Assembly (NCBI GenBank): GCA_900318815.1
Contig: ONMA01000013.1
Coordinates: 58,526-122,525 of the forward strand
Direction of reading: 5' to 3'
From: an uncultured Prevotellaceae bacterium
Lineage (GTDB): Bacteria > Bacteroidota > Bacteroidia > Bacteroidales > Bacteroidaceae
Length of the DNA: 64,000 nucleotides
The notes beneath the pieces are model-generated. The model ran no database searches, had not been told where the DNA came from, and saw nothing but the letters and a program-made list of their open reading frames with translations. Made by a program: the position numbers and the translations under genes. Shown here piece after piece: positions 1 through 8,900 of this stretch (within the stretch, counting starts at the first letter, position 1; each line of letters starts with the position of its first letter).

Positions 1-2
1 AC

Positions 3-1163
3 GACGAGAATGCGGGCTCCGACATCATAGAGTTCGGCGATATTGGTACGGCCAACGATAATGTGGGCGTCAATCATGGCAATCTGCGGCGCGAGGTACT
101 GGTCGAGGCCGAACTGATTGTCGACAACCAGGTGGCTGGCCTGGTGCAGAAGACGCAGGATCGCGGCCATTTCATGTTTGAGGTGCCTCCCTTCTATGGC
201 GATGCCTATCTGAACATCAAGGCCTACAAGGAGACCGATTCCATCAAGAAGAACATGGCTTCGCGCAAGGACGCGAAGATTCTCGACGAGCGCGCCTTCC
301 CCGACTTCTACGTGAAGCGCGATGTGTTCTTCCCGATGTTTACCCACGACTACACCTATTATGAGAAGCACCAGCCCGACATCGACACGGAGATGCTCAT
401 CGACACTCTTTCCGACCTGTCGATGGAGAACGACGTGTATCAGCTGGCCAACGTCAATGTGAAGGGTCGTCGGCGCGGTCGTCGCGGTATTGACTGGAAG
501 AAGCCCGCCTTTGTCATGGATGCCTACGAGCTTTACAACGACATCACCGACCGTGGCCTCTCCTTCGGCAAGGTCGACATGCGCCAGTTTCCCGTCCAGG
601 TGTGCCGCTACCTCTATGGCAACATGAACCGCTACAACTCGTTCCATGTCGACGGGCGCATCGACGGGGCCGTCTACTATCGCAACTACTCGCCCCTCTC
701 CGAGAATGCCAGTCTGGCTGAGCAAGCGGGACAGTTCCGTGCCAACCGCACGTCGCAATCGCTTTATGAGAAGCTACAGCTGAAGCACTTGCAGGACATT
801 CGCGTGTTCAGCGACTTCGAGCCGCGTACCGAGGACTCCACGATGGTAGAGGAGCGCTATTCAGCCGACGCTACGGTCGACCTCGTGCTGATACCCGACG
901 ACGGGGTGCAGCCCACCTTCCGCGACCGCCACATCCTCTTCCATGGCATCAGCTTTGCCGAGGACTTCTATCAGCCCGACTATGGGTCGCAGCAGCCTGC
1001 CGCGCCCACCGATTATCGGCGCACGCTCTACTGGAACCCCAACGCCGTGACCGACGAGCAGGGCCGCTTCACCGCCACTTTCTATAACAACAGCAAGCAG
1101 ACGCGCATAAAAATGTCCGCCGCCGGCATCACCAGCGACGGACGGTTGCTCTACAGCAAGTGA
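3..1163 (+). CDS. C-terminal part of a large secreted macroglobulin/carboxypeptidase-regulatory-like protein
   Basis: The reading frame is open from the first bases of the window, so the 5' end lies outside it; 386 residues are seen. The visible part is a series of beta-rich segments. Near residue 15 is an R.EVLVEAELI segment with a following GHFMFEVPPF strand, and the end reads YRRTLYWNPN, then TDEQGRFTATFYN and DGRLLYSK. This ending is familiar from large Bacteroidetes surface proteins with macroglobulin-like or carboxypeptidase-regulatory domains and a TonB plug-like segment. A basic patch, KGRRRGRRG, sits at about residue 155. It is probably exported, but the signal peptide is outside the window. 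The family call rests on the tail only. Confidence 0.6.
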   Translation, partial: DENAGSDIIEFGDIGTANDNVGVNHGNLRREVLVEAELIVDNQVAGLVQKTQDRGHFMFEVPPFYGDAYLNIKAYKETDSIKKNMASRKDAKILDERAFPDFYVKRDVFFPMFTHDYTYYEKHQPDIDTEMLIDTLSDLSMENDVYQLANVNVKGRRRGRRGIDWKKPAFVMDAYELYNDITDRGLSFGKVDMRQFPVQVCRYLYGNMNRYNSFHVDGRIDGAVYYRNYSPLSENASLAEQAGQFRANRTSQSLYEKLQLKHLQDIRVFSDFEPRTEDSTMVEERYSADATVDLVLIPDDGVQPTFRDRHILFHGISFAEDFYQPDYGSQQPAAPTDYRRTLYWNPNAVTDEQGRFTATFYNNSKQTRIKMSAAGITSDGRLLYSK

Positions 1164-1200
1164 AAAATGTTCGACCTGCGATTGAAAGACGCTGAAAGCG

Positions 1201-1370
1201 TCACCTCTCAATAGCCGTAGGTCGGTACGACCTGCGGATAGTAGATAAGGGAGGGGAAAGCACCCCAAAGGGGTGCCCCAACACCGCGTATTGGGCGACC
1301 CCTTTGGGGTCGATGTACCTTCTCACGTTCTATCCGCAGGTCGTACCGACCTACGGCTATTGAGAGGTGA
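1201..1370. repeat. Perfect 41-bp inverted repeat with nested palindromes (REP-like)
   Basis: Bases 1201-1241 and 1330-1370 are exact reverse complements. The core reads GCCGTAGGTCGGTACGACCT. The 88-bp loop holds two more palindromes, 1260-1276 (GCACCCC-AAA-GGGGTGC) and 1296-1312 (CGACCCC-TTT-GGGGTCG). A related copy is at 31532-31680. The remainder of the gap between the flanking convergent genes holds no gene. It could also act as a bidirectional transcription barrier. Confidence 0.85.
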
Positions 1371-1477
1371 CTCTTGTTTTCCTTGTTTTATCTTGTTTTT
1401 CTTAAAGACGCGAAGCGTATAATCATACACGACCTTCGGTCGCTTGCTCTATAGTAAATTGAACCTCTTCACACTTA

Positions 1478-3781
1478 TTATCTATCTAAACATCCCTCCC
1501 TTTGGGAGGGCTTGGGTAGGCTCAGTCCTTCTCCTCTCTTCACTCGCAGTCCGCGAGGGGCGTTTGTGTATTTGCGGCCCAGCAGGTCGTAGTAGTATTC
1601 TGCCTGTTGGCCTGTCGGTTGTGGCTCCGTTTCAACCTTCTCGCTGATACCGTCGGGCAGTTTGCCCTCGATGTAGTCGGGCAGGTAGTAGCCCAGATGG
1701 GGCGGCTGGTTATAGGCCGTGTTCTGCCAGGCTACGCCCATGCGGTAGGTGTGGTCGTGCATCAGCGTGGGTACGGCATGATTGGTGGGAGTCCAGGTCG
1801 AGTAGACGTTCACCTCGGCAGGGTTGTTCAGGTTCCACAGGATGAGTTCTTCGCGCCAGTCGCCTATGAGGTCGGCCTGCAGGCAGGGCGTAGCCTTGGT
1901 GGTGTTGCAGGTCTGTCCGTAGTGGTAGGCTGCGCTGTTAAACTCTATGACCGTGGCGAAGCTCTCGCCATTCCACTTCTGTATGTAGGGCTTGGCCTCG
2001 GTAGAGCCGGAGGGTGCATTCCCGTCGAAGAGCTGGTCGGCATAGCTGCCGTCCCAGTAGATTCGGAAGTTCACCGAGCACGACTTGGAGATGACCTCCT
2101 TGCCCGTCACAGCCGACCGAGGCTGCCTGTTGTCCTGCGACCAGAACTGATAGCCTCGCAGGCTCGTGGAGAGTGCTGCGGCCATGCCTCGTCCGTTGTC
2201 CTTGTCGGGGGTGTTGCCGTGCCACACCACCTCGCCCGTTCGGGCATTGTGCAGGTCCCATGAGCCGTGGTTGGCGTTCAGCTTGTCCTCATGCACGTCG
2301 AACACGTAGAGGTCTTCGCTGTCGGGTATCATCTTGCCCACGTGTATGGCGTCGCCGTGGCCGTAGCCCGTGGCGTAGAGGATGGTGCCGTCGTTGTCGA
2401 GTGCGGCTGCGCCCCAAAGAATCTCGTCCTTCCCGTCGCCGTCCACGTCGGCTATCGAAAGGTTGTGGTTGCCGTTGCTATAGAGCGTGTTGCTGCCGGC
2501 GTGCCCGCTGCTGCTGTCGGTACTCTTCACGCCGCCCGTATTGGCCTTGGCCGTCTTTGTACCGCCGCGCACCAAGGTCTGCCCGTCCACCTCTACCTTG
2601 ATGGCCGTGGTGCCGTTGGGCGTGAACACCAGCGACTGCGTAGCATTAGGCGAGGCGTGCAGCCATTCGGTGTAGAGCCGATTGCCGTCGAAGCTCACGG
2701 CCCAGACGTAGGCCTGAGTGTAGTAGCCTCGGCAGAAGATGGCGCAAGGCCGCTGGTCGGCACCGTTGATGTAGGCCACGGCGGCCAGGTAGCGTTCCGA
2801 GCGGTTGCCGTAGTTGTCGCCCCAGAAGCCGTTAGGGTAGCTGCTCACCTTGCCCAGCTCCGAGCCGCTTTCCATCAGCGTGTTGCCGTTGTTGGGGTTC
2901 TTCTGTCCTGTTCCGGCACGTCCGGGCAAGTACCACGTGGTGTGCAGGGCGCGTCCAGTTTGTCCGTCGAACACGGTCAGATACTCCGGCCCTTCCAGCA
3001 CGTGACCGTTGCTGTTGCGATAGTCCTTCGTGTTGTCGTGGCCTTGGATGGTGGGGTCGGTGGCCGTGAGGTTCACGTAGTTGCCCTGTCCGTCCTTCGA
3101 GCCTGTGGCCGTCTTGCACATCATCTCGGCTCGTCCGTCGCCGTCGAAGTCATAGACCATGAACTGCGTGTAGTGGGCGCCAGCCCGTATGTTCCTGCCT
3201 AAGTCTATGCGCCAGAGCCTTTCGCAGTTGCCCGCATGCCAGTCCACTTTGTAGCAGTCTATGAGCACCCGGTCGGTCTTTCCGTTCTGCGAGTTGTCGT
3301 GGCTCGTCGAGGGATCCCACTTCACTATCAGCTCGTAGGAGCCATCGCCGTCTACGTCGCCCACGCTCATGTCGTTGGGCGTATAGTCGCCGCCCTCGTC
3401 GCCCTTAGCGGGGCGGTCGAGTGTCAGCGTGAGGTACTTCTTGCCCCAGGGCGTGACCGGGGCCGATGTCTCGATGGCCTCGCCGTGTACCTTGGTCACC
3501 ACGGTGTACTGTGCCGTAGATCCTCCCTGCGAGTCCTGGAAGTTGGTCTTCTGCAGGTCAGTGGCAATCACCTCTCCGTTGCGCAGCAGGTCGAAGGTGG
3601 TTGCGGCCTTGTTGTCGGTGCCTAAGAGTCGCCATGAAACGAGGTTGGCCGTCGGGTTCTGTGGTACGGCCACTACGCCTCGGTCTAAGTGCTCCATCTG
3701 GCTTGTGGGGGTCACTTGTGCGCCAGTGTTCAGCACGGCCATGCAGGCCGTACACATCAGGTAAAGTCTCATTTTTTTCAT
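1478..3781 (-). CDS. PL11 rhamnogalacturonan endolyase, secreted
   Basis: 767 residues from the ATG at 3781, chosen because it starts a clear signal peptide (MKKMRLYLMCTACMAVLNTG-AQ); upstream in-frame codons do not look like protein. PL11 enzymes cleave rhamnogalacturonan I by beta-elimination. The mature part begins with the family-typical MEHLDRGVVAVP. It contains an Ig-like strand region and then the propeller with repeated calcium-site motifs: DVDGDGSYE, DFDGDGRAE and DVDGDGKDE. The last dozen residues (LPKPSQREG) are unusual. They are encoded by a palindromic repeat (CCTCCC-TTT-GGGAGG, about 1495-1510) that seems to have replaced the normal C-terminal sorting-type tail after YYYDLLGRKYT. 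It is a paralogue of the catalytic part of the gene at 48967. Confidence 0.9.
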   Translation of the reverse strand: MKKMRLYLMCTACMAVLNTGAQVTPTSQMEHLDRGVVAVPQNPTANLVSWRLLGTDNKAATTFDLLRNGEVIATDLQKTNFQDSQGGSTAQYTVVTKVHGEAIETSAPVTPWGKKYLTLTLDRPAKGDEGGDYTPNDMSVGDVDGDGSYELIVKWDPSTSHDNSQNGKTDRVLIDCYKVDWHAGNCERLWRIDLGRNIRAGAHYTQFMVYDFDGDGRAEMMCKTATGSKDGQGNYVNLTATDPTIQGHDNTKDYRNSNGHVLEGPEYLTVFDGQTGRALHTTWYLPGRAGTGQKNPNNGNTLMESGSELGKVSSYPNGFWGDNYGNRSERYLAAVAYINGADQRPCAIFCRGYYTQAYVWAVSFDGNRLYTEWLHASPNATQSLVFTPNGTTAIKVEVDGQTLVRGGTKTAKANTGGVKSTDSSSGHAGSNTLYSNGNHNLSIADVDGDGKDEILWGAAALDNDGTILYATGYGHGDAIHVGKMIPDSEDLYVFDVHEDKLNANHGSWDLHNARTGEVVWHGNTPDKDNGRGMAAALSTSLRGYQFWSQDNRQPRSAVTGKEVISKSCSVNFRIYWDGSYADQLFDGNAPSGSTEAKPYIQKWNGESFATVIEFNSAAYHYGQTCNTTKATPCLQADLIGDWREELILWNLNNPAEVNVYSTWTPTNHAVPTLMHDHTYRMGVAWQNTAYNQPPHLGYYLPDYIEGKLPDGISEKVETEPQPTGQQAEYYYDLLGRKYTNAPRGLRVKRGEGLSLPKPSQREGCLDR

Positions 3782-3842
3782 TGTGCTTTTGATTTGATTA
3801 GTAGTTTCTCCGTAATTCTCGGGCTGCAGCGAGTATAAGCAT

Positions 3843-4163
3843 TTATGCGGCAATGCCTGTGCGCATCACGTCGCGGTAGAGCATGGTGTCCTCCTCCTCA
3901 GACATCAATACTGGTTCGATGAGCAGGCTCACCTTGTCAACGTCATGCCAGAGGTCGGCCGACAGTTCCAGCCAGTCCTTGTCTTTCAGGCTCGGCAGGA
4001 TGACGGCCACGTCGATGTCGCTCCAGGGATTAGCATTGCCCTTTGAGTAGGAACCGAAGAGATAGACCCGTGGCTCGCAGTCGAACCGCGTCGAAATCAC
4101 TTCCTTGTATTGTCTGACGAGGCTGAGGGCTTCGTCTCTGGTGAGCACTTTTGGAGTATCCAT
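3843..4163 (-). CDS. MNT-type nucleotidyltransferase, antitoxin of a HEPN/MNT pair
   Basis: 106 residues. It has the minimal nucleotidyltransferase signature GSYSKG near residue 38 followed by WSDIDVAV, which supplies the two metal-binding aspartates. Length fits the MNT family. In characterised HEPN/MNT modules the MNT protein modifies or neutralises the HEPN RNase. It lies just after the HEPN gene, overlapping its 3' end by 67 bases in another frame. The overlap is real because the early helix TRDEALSLVRQYKEVI is already inside it. Confidence 0.85.
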   Translation of the reverse strand: MDTPKVLTRDEALSLVRQYKEVISTRFDCEPRVYLFGSYSKGNANPWSDIDVAVILPSLKDKDWLELSADLWHDVDKVSLLIEPVLMSEEEDTMLYRDVMRTGIAA

Positions 4164-4534
4164 TGCTTGAACTTTTTGGTTTCGTCGATAAGGTAGGCAC
4201 TGCCCTTCTCGTTGAGCATCCGCGCCACCTGACTCTTGTATTCAGGATAGCGCCCGGCGATGTACATGGGCGACATGATCTCTATGAAGCGCCGCTGTGT
4301 CTCGCTCAGCTGGTCTTTCAATCCGCATCCTTCCAGCAGTCTGAAGTGATTATGCAGATATATCGGCTCGTCGTTGCGGCAGGCCAGCCAGTAGCCCTTG
4401 ATGAGCTTCTCTACGGCCTGATGGCAGAGGAATCCGATGTAAAGCCAGCGTCTCGTCTTGAAGAGGGCCTCGGCGGTATCGATGTCCTCGTCCACCTGCT
4501 CGAACCATTTCCTTGCGATGTCTTCGCGTGCCAT
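4097..4534 (-). CDS. HEPN-domain protein, toxin of a HEPN/MNT pair
   Basis: 145 residues. HEPN features are W.EQVDEDIDTAEALFK at the N-terminus, the CHQAVEKLIKGYW helix, and an RNDEPIYLHNH segment where HEPN RNases carry R and H. The spacing between R and the first H is seven residues, slightly off the usual R-X4-6-H, so nuclease activity is uncertain. It is the first gene of a two-gene unit with the MNT gene, which overlaps it. The promoter box is immediately upstream (4564-4571). Confidence 0.85.
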   Translation of the reverse strand: MAREDIARKWFEQVDEDIDTAEALFKTRRWLYIGFLCHQAVEKLIKGYWLACRNDEPIYLHNHFRLLEGCGLKDQLSETQRRFIEIMSPMYIAGRYPEYKSQVARMLNEKGSAYLIDETKKFKQWILQKCSPETKPSASSDNTRK

Positions 4535-4563
4535 AATCGTCGTTGTTTTTTACGTTACGCCTG

Positions 4564-4571
4564 CAAAGTTA
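4564..4571 (-). promoter_or_regulatory. Bacteroidetes-type -7 box for the HEPN/MNT unit
   Basis: The reverse strand reads TAACTTTG about 30 bases upstream of the HEPN start. It matches TAnnTTTG. No strong -33 TTTG is visible at the usual spacing. Confidence 0.5.
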
Positions 4572-4805
4572 CAACAAATTTCCGACATTATCGCCAAGGA
4601 TGGTGTTTTATTCTGTTTTTAGTGGTTTTTCTTTGTTTTTTCTTAGCCCGCGAAGCGGATTTCTGGAAACAAATTGCCGTAATACCCGTAATTGTTCCGT
4701 AATTCTTCTTCCTTTTTTCTTGTTCAGGAGGTCTTGTTGCTGCATGATTATGCAGTAGCCTTTTCGTCTTTTAGGACAAATGGTTTTTGCGAAATAGAGC
4801 GCAGA

Positions 4806-4912
4806 GAGTGGAGAGTGAAGAATGAAGAGTGACGAATTTGCTACCGCACAAGTATCTTAGTAGCATGCTGCGGTAGCAAATTCTTCACTCTTCACTCTTC
4901 ATTCTTCACTCC
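4806..4912. repeat. Long imperfect inverted repeat
   Basis: 4834-4848 (GAATTTGCTACCGCA) is the exact reverse complement of 4869-4883. The outer arms are made of GAAGAGTGAAGAAT-type units and their complements (4810-4832 against 4882-4912). The same GAAGAGTGAAGAATG phrase occurs at 47215-47250. AATTTGCTACCGCA also recurs inside the anti-sigma gene at about 57660. It is a dispersed repeat with no coding content. Confidence 0.8.
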
Positions 4913-4920
4913 ATACATCA

Positions 4921-5080
4921 TGATGTATGCGAGATTACACCTTCATGCATCGGACTTTACACTTTGATTCACGTGTAATCACACCGTGATTAATATGACA
5001 TCACGGTGTGATGAATGCCCCGTCAGGGTGTAACGAATGCTCCGTCAGGGTGTAACGAATGCTTCGCCGAGGTGTAAGAG
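4921..5080. repeat. 22-bp tandem repeat array with GGTGTAA cores
   Basis: The right half holds three consecutive units of the form GAATGCTCCGTCAGGGTGTA with a 22-bp period (5015-5080). The left half has more diverged units around GATTACACC, CTTTACACTTTG and the palindrome ATCACGGTGTGAT. The same arrangement is present in reverse orientation at 33814-33985. 22 bp is close to two DNA turns, so the cores would face one side of the helix. Confidence 0.8.
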
Positions 5081-5287
5081 GTTATGTAATGGCGTTGCAG
5101 ACAGGTGTCTTCCGAAGGTGCAAAAAGATAACAATCTGAATATTAGTTGTTTATGTAAACGCTCCAAAACTCGCGTATTTCCATCCAAATCCCTTCTTGC
5201 TGATTTTCACGCGATTCTCGCGCTTTTTCGGCGGATAATTATTCGGAATTTTCATGCAAAACAGAATTCAAGAAACTGTATGAAAGA
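5081..5287 (+). pseudogene. Stretch without a gene; its end encodes a decayed nuclease-toxin tail
   Basis: No intact gene is seen. The last codons before the TAA at 5288-5290 read FKKLYER, matching the C-terminal LTFRRLYER and FRKRYEK of the CdiA-C-like fragments at 16652 and 61093. Upstream, RAFSADNYSEF loosely resembles the homologous LLASDIKSYFE. Only the tail is convincing. It sits next to the small-RNA element exactly as in the other two copies. Confidence 0.4.
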
Positions 5288-5407
5288 TAAAAGTCACCCG
5301 CAGGCGACTTTTAAATGGAGCAGGGTCGATGAAGGCTTACTCCTCTCGGCATTCTCAGCCCCTAAGGCCTCACATGTTTACCGGATAGTCAGAACTTACA
5401 TTCTGAC
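5288..5407 (-). ncRNA. Candidate small RNA, copy 1 of 3
   Basis: Reading the reverse strand: a TATCTTTG promoter box at 5419-5412, then a hairpin GTCAGAAT-gtaa-GTTCTGAC (5407-5388), a variable middle, a conserved TGCTCCATTTAAAAGTC stretch (GCTCC near 5320), and a terminator-like hairpin 5312-5289 followed by TATCTTTCAT. Two relatives at 16530 and 61003 keep the hairpins while changing the bases that form them. Function unknown. Confidence 0.5.
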
Positions 5408-5567
5408 TCTGCAAAGATAGACATAATTTCTGAAAGTTCCAAATTTTGGAGCGGCGAAATAATATATTTTCTCTGAATCCGCTCTTTTTTCAGTCCTTAT
5501 TATAAGAAAAATAGGAGAAATCGACTCATTTTTATCTCAACTGGCTTATAATCTCGAAAATTTTATC

Positions 5568-5575
5568 TAAATTTG
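5568..5575 (+). promoter_or_regulatory. -7 promoter box of the helicase/type III operon
   Basis: TAAATTTG matches the Bacteroidetes TAnnTTTG box and is followed by GCACCC, a common start region. It would start a transcript near 5581, leaving a leader of over 300 bases before the helicase gene. Confidence 0.6.
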
Positions 5576-5580
5576 CACCC

Positions 5581-5860
5581 AAGTATCGGCTAATCGTCGT
5601 AAACGACGCTTGAAGCAAGACAAGTTTCCCTGAGTGCAGGGTGCCGATTCGATTTTTGCGGAAAACCAAATACAGCATTAATGTTGTTGGTAATATCTGG
5701 GAACCTAGGAAACTCTCGATGATATTATATAGCTTACGACAAGTTAATGCCTATGCGATAGCGTAGGCACAACTTATCAAGCTATATAGGCTATTCCTAG
5801 GGCCTCCAGATATGGATAAGTAGCGTTCTACGCTTTTTCCATGTCTGGAGGTCTGTTGAT
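5581..5860 (+). ncRNA. Highly structured 5' leader RNA with alternative pairing
   Basis: Paired segments visible by eye: a cloverleaf-like domain closed by 5585-5590/5643-5648 that encloses hairpins 5595-5600/5603-5608, 5609-5612/5616-5619 and 5628-5632/5637-5641. A second domain is closed by 5693-5700/5806-5813 and 5704-5709/5796-5801, with inner stems 5726-5735/5779-5788 (10 bp), 5741-5745/5771-5775 and 5748-5756/5761-5769. The strand 5806-5816 can instead form an 11-bp stem with 5838-5848, enclosing a hairpin 5822-5834 that runs into five T. The two pairings exclude each other, as in an attenuator or riboswitch. It matches no RNA family I recognise. Confidence 0.6.
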
Positions 5861-5915
5861 GGAGAGCCTATAAGTATGCCGATAACGTGTGCTGCCTAAA
5901 ACTATATCGTATAGG

Positions 5916-8900
5916 ATGAGCAACATGGGATACATGGGTGGCTTTGCGACTTTCGACAACATCAACGACCGTTTGATAGATGATTTGAAAGTGCAATTGA
6001 CCTCGTCGAGCAAGGTACAGATTGCTGCGGCGAGTTTCTCCATTTATGCCTACGAAGCGCTGAAAGCGGAACTGGAACAGATTGACGAACTACAGTTTAT
6101 CTTCACCTCGCCTACGTTCAGCAAGATTGAGAACAAGAAGGAGAAACGCGAGTTTTTTATTCCCAAGCTGAATCGCGAGCGCAGCCTCTATGGTTCCGAC
6201 TACGAGATACGACTGCGCAACCAGCTGTCACAGAAAGCCATTGCCCGTGAATGTGCTGACTGGATTCGAAGGAAGGTACGCTTCAAGACCAACGTCTCAG
6301 AAGGCAGCATGTATGACTTTGCACTTATCCGCAATGGAAACGGGCATGAGAACGCCTATACGCCTTTCAAAGACTTTACCACCACTACGTTGGGATTAGA
6401 ACGCGGTGGCGAGCTTTGCACCAACATCATGCGGCTTGGTTATCCGATGACTCAGAAGTTTGTTTCAGACTTCAACGAGATGTGGCAGAACAAGCAGCAC
6501 TTCAAGGATGTTACAGATACCATACTTGAGAACATAGAGACCGTCTATAAAGAGAACTCCCCCGACTTCATCTACTTTGTCACCCTCTACAACATCTTCA
6601 GCGAGTTTCTTGAAGACCTGAATGAAGATGACCTCCCCAAGGAAGGTACAGGTTTCCGCACCTCACAGATTTGGCAGAAACTGTACAGTTTTCAGCGTGA
6701 TGCCGCATTGGCCATTATCAACAAGTTAGAGAAGTACAATGGTTGCATTCTCGCCGACAGCGTTGGCCTTGGAAAGACCTTCACAGCCTTAGCTGTCATC
6801 AAGTATTACGAGGTGCGTAATAAGGACGTACTGGTACTTTGTCCTAAGAAACTGCATGACAACTGGGACACCTTCACCAAGAACTACGTCAACAATCCCA
6901 TAGCAAAAGACCGTCTGAACTATACTGTCCTTTTCCATTCTGACCTCAGTCGTGAGACAGGCTATTCGAGTGGCACAGACCTCAGTCGTATCAACTGGGC
7001 CGCTTACGATTTGGTGGTCATCGACGAAAGCCACAACTTCCGCAATGGCGGGAAAGTGACCAACGACGACGAGGACGACAATCCGAAGGAGAACCGCTAT
7101 CTGAAACTGATGAACAAGGTCATCAAGGCTGGCGTCAAGACGAAAGTCCTGATGCTGTCAGCCACTCCTGTCAACAATCGCTTCAACGACCTGAAAAACC
7201 AGTTGCAGCTTGCCTACGAAGGAGACCCGGAGCAAATCAATGAACGGTTGGAGATAGGTACAGACATTGACGACATCTTCCGTCAGGCTCAGACAGCCTA
7301 TAACAAATGGAGCAAGATGGAGCCGGAGAAGCGTACTACGGAGCGACTGCAAGACATGCTTAACTTCGATTTCTTCCAGTTGCTCGATGCTGTCACCATT
7401 GCGCGTAGCCGTAAACACATAGAGAAATACTATGACATCAGCGAAATAGGAAAGTTCCCCAAGAGGGCTGTGCCATTGGAACGCCGTCCACCATTGACGG
7501 ATTTGGAGGATTCCCCAAAGTTCAGCGAGATTGCCAACAGGCTGAACTGGCTCAACTATAGTGTCTATACTCCTTCAAACTATATCCAGGCCAGCAGACT
7601 ATATAAATATGATGTTGATATTTACGAAGGTACAGGCCTGTCGATTTCTGGTCGTGAGAAGGGTATCCGAAAACTCATGGCCATTAACTTGCTGAAACGT
7701 TTGGAGTCATCTGTCAACTCTTTCCGGCTGACGCTGAAGCGCATCAAGGAGCAGATAGACGAGACGATTGACAAGATAGAGTACCATCAAGGAGCTTACA
7801 ACATCGTAGATGTTTATGACTTGGATATGACAGACGAAGAAGACGACCTGTTCGTAGGTGGCAAGAAGACCAAGATTGACTTGGGCGATATGGACACGCT
7901 GCGCTGGCGTCGTGATTTGGCTGAAGACCAAAAGACGTTGAGCGAGCTGCTGGAACTGATAGCGCCTATCACGCCTGAGTACGACTCCAAACTGAAGATG
8001 CTGGAGAAGGACTTGATGGACAAGTTTGCCCATCCTATTAATGGTCAGAATCAGAAGGTGCTCATCTTCACAGCATTCTCTGATACGGCAGATTATTTGT
8101 ATGAGAATCTGGCCATGCGTATCAAGAACCATACAGGCCTGAATGTAGCCCTGATAACTGGGGATAATGAAGACAAATGGACGATTAACAATCGGAAGTT
8201 GCGCTCCGACTACAATACCATCCTGACACTCTTCTCGCCCATATCCAAGGAGCGGGACAAAATCTATCCTGATGTCAAGGAAGAAATAGACGTGCTGATA
8301 GCGACTGACTGTATCTCGGAAGGCCAGAACCTGCAGGACTGCGACTATCTGATCAACTTCGATATCCATTGGAACCCAGTCCGCATCATCCAGCGCTTTG
8401 GTCGTATAGACCGTATCGGTTCCAAGAACGATGTCATTCAGTTGGTGAACTACTGGCCAGACATGGAACTCGACGACTACATCAACTTGAAGGGTAGGGT
8501 AGAGAGTCGCATGAAGGCCACCATCCTGACAGCGACAGGCGATGACAACCCGTTGACACAGGAAGAAACCAACGACTTGGAGTACCGTCGCCAACAGTTG
8601 GAACGCCTGAAACGAGAGGTGGTAGATTTGGAAGAGATGAACACAGGTGTCAACATCATGGATTTGGGCCTGAACGATTTCCGCATGGATTTGCTGCCTC
8701 ACAAAGATGACCAAGATTTGATGAAGGCCGCTCCTGGTATGAGTGCCGTGGTAGCAGCAAATGATATTGTGCGGCCTGGGGTGATGTTTGTCCTGAAGAA
8801 TCGCAACAATGGCGTGAATATCAACAAGCTCAACCTGCTGCATCCCTTCTATATGGTCTATCTCGACAACGAGGGCAATACCATTTGCACCCACCTACAG

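Noticed and set aside
2267-3202. 311-codon forward frame opposite the PL11 gene
   Set aside because: Valine/alanine-rich shadow of a gene with three clear calcium motifs on the other strand.
4921-5080. 22-bp repeats considered as CRISPR
   Set aside because: Units are tandem without spacers.
5037-5420. 127-codon forward frame
   Set aside because: It runs through the tandem repeats and the small-RNA element and has no protein-like character.
5585-5648. Cloverleaf-like fold considered as a tRNA
   Set aside because: The stems are too short, there is no T-arm consensus (GTTCRA) in place, and the acceptor stem is only six base pairs without CCA.
5581-5860. Structured leader considered as a retron RNA, tmRNA, or group II intron piece
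   Set aside because: No reverse transcriptase is nearby, no tRNA-like ends or intron domain V are seen, and an operon starts right after it.
7707-8894. 395-codon open frame on the reverse strand inside the helicase gene
   Set aside because: The forward frame carries all helicase motifs. The reverse frame is low-complexity His/Val/Gln-rich, a shadow of the real gene.
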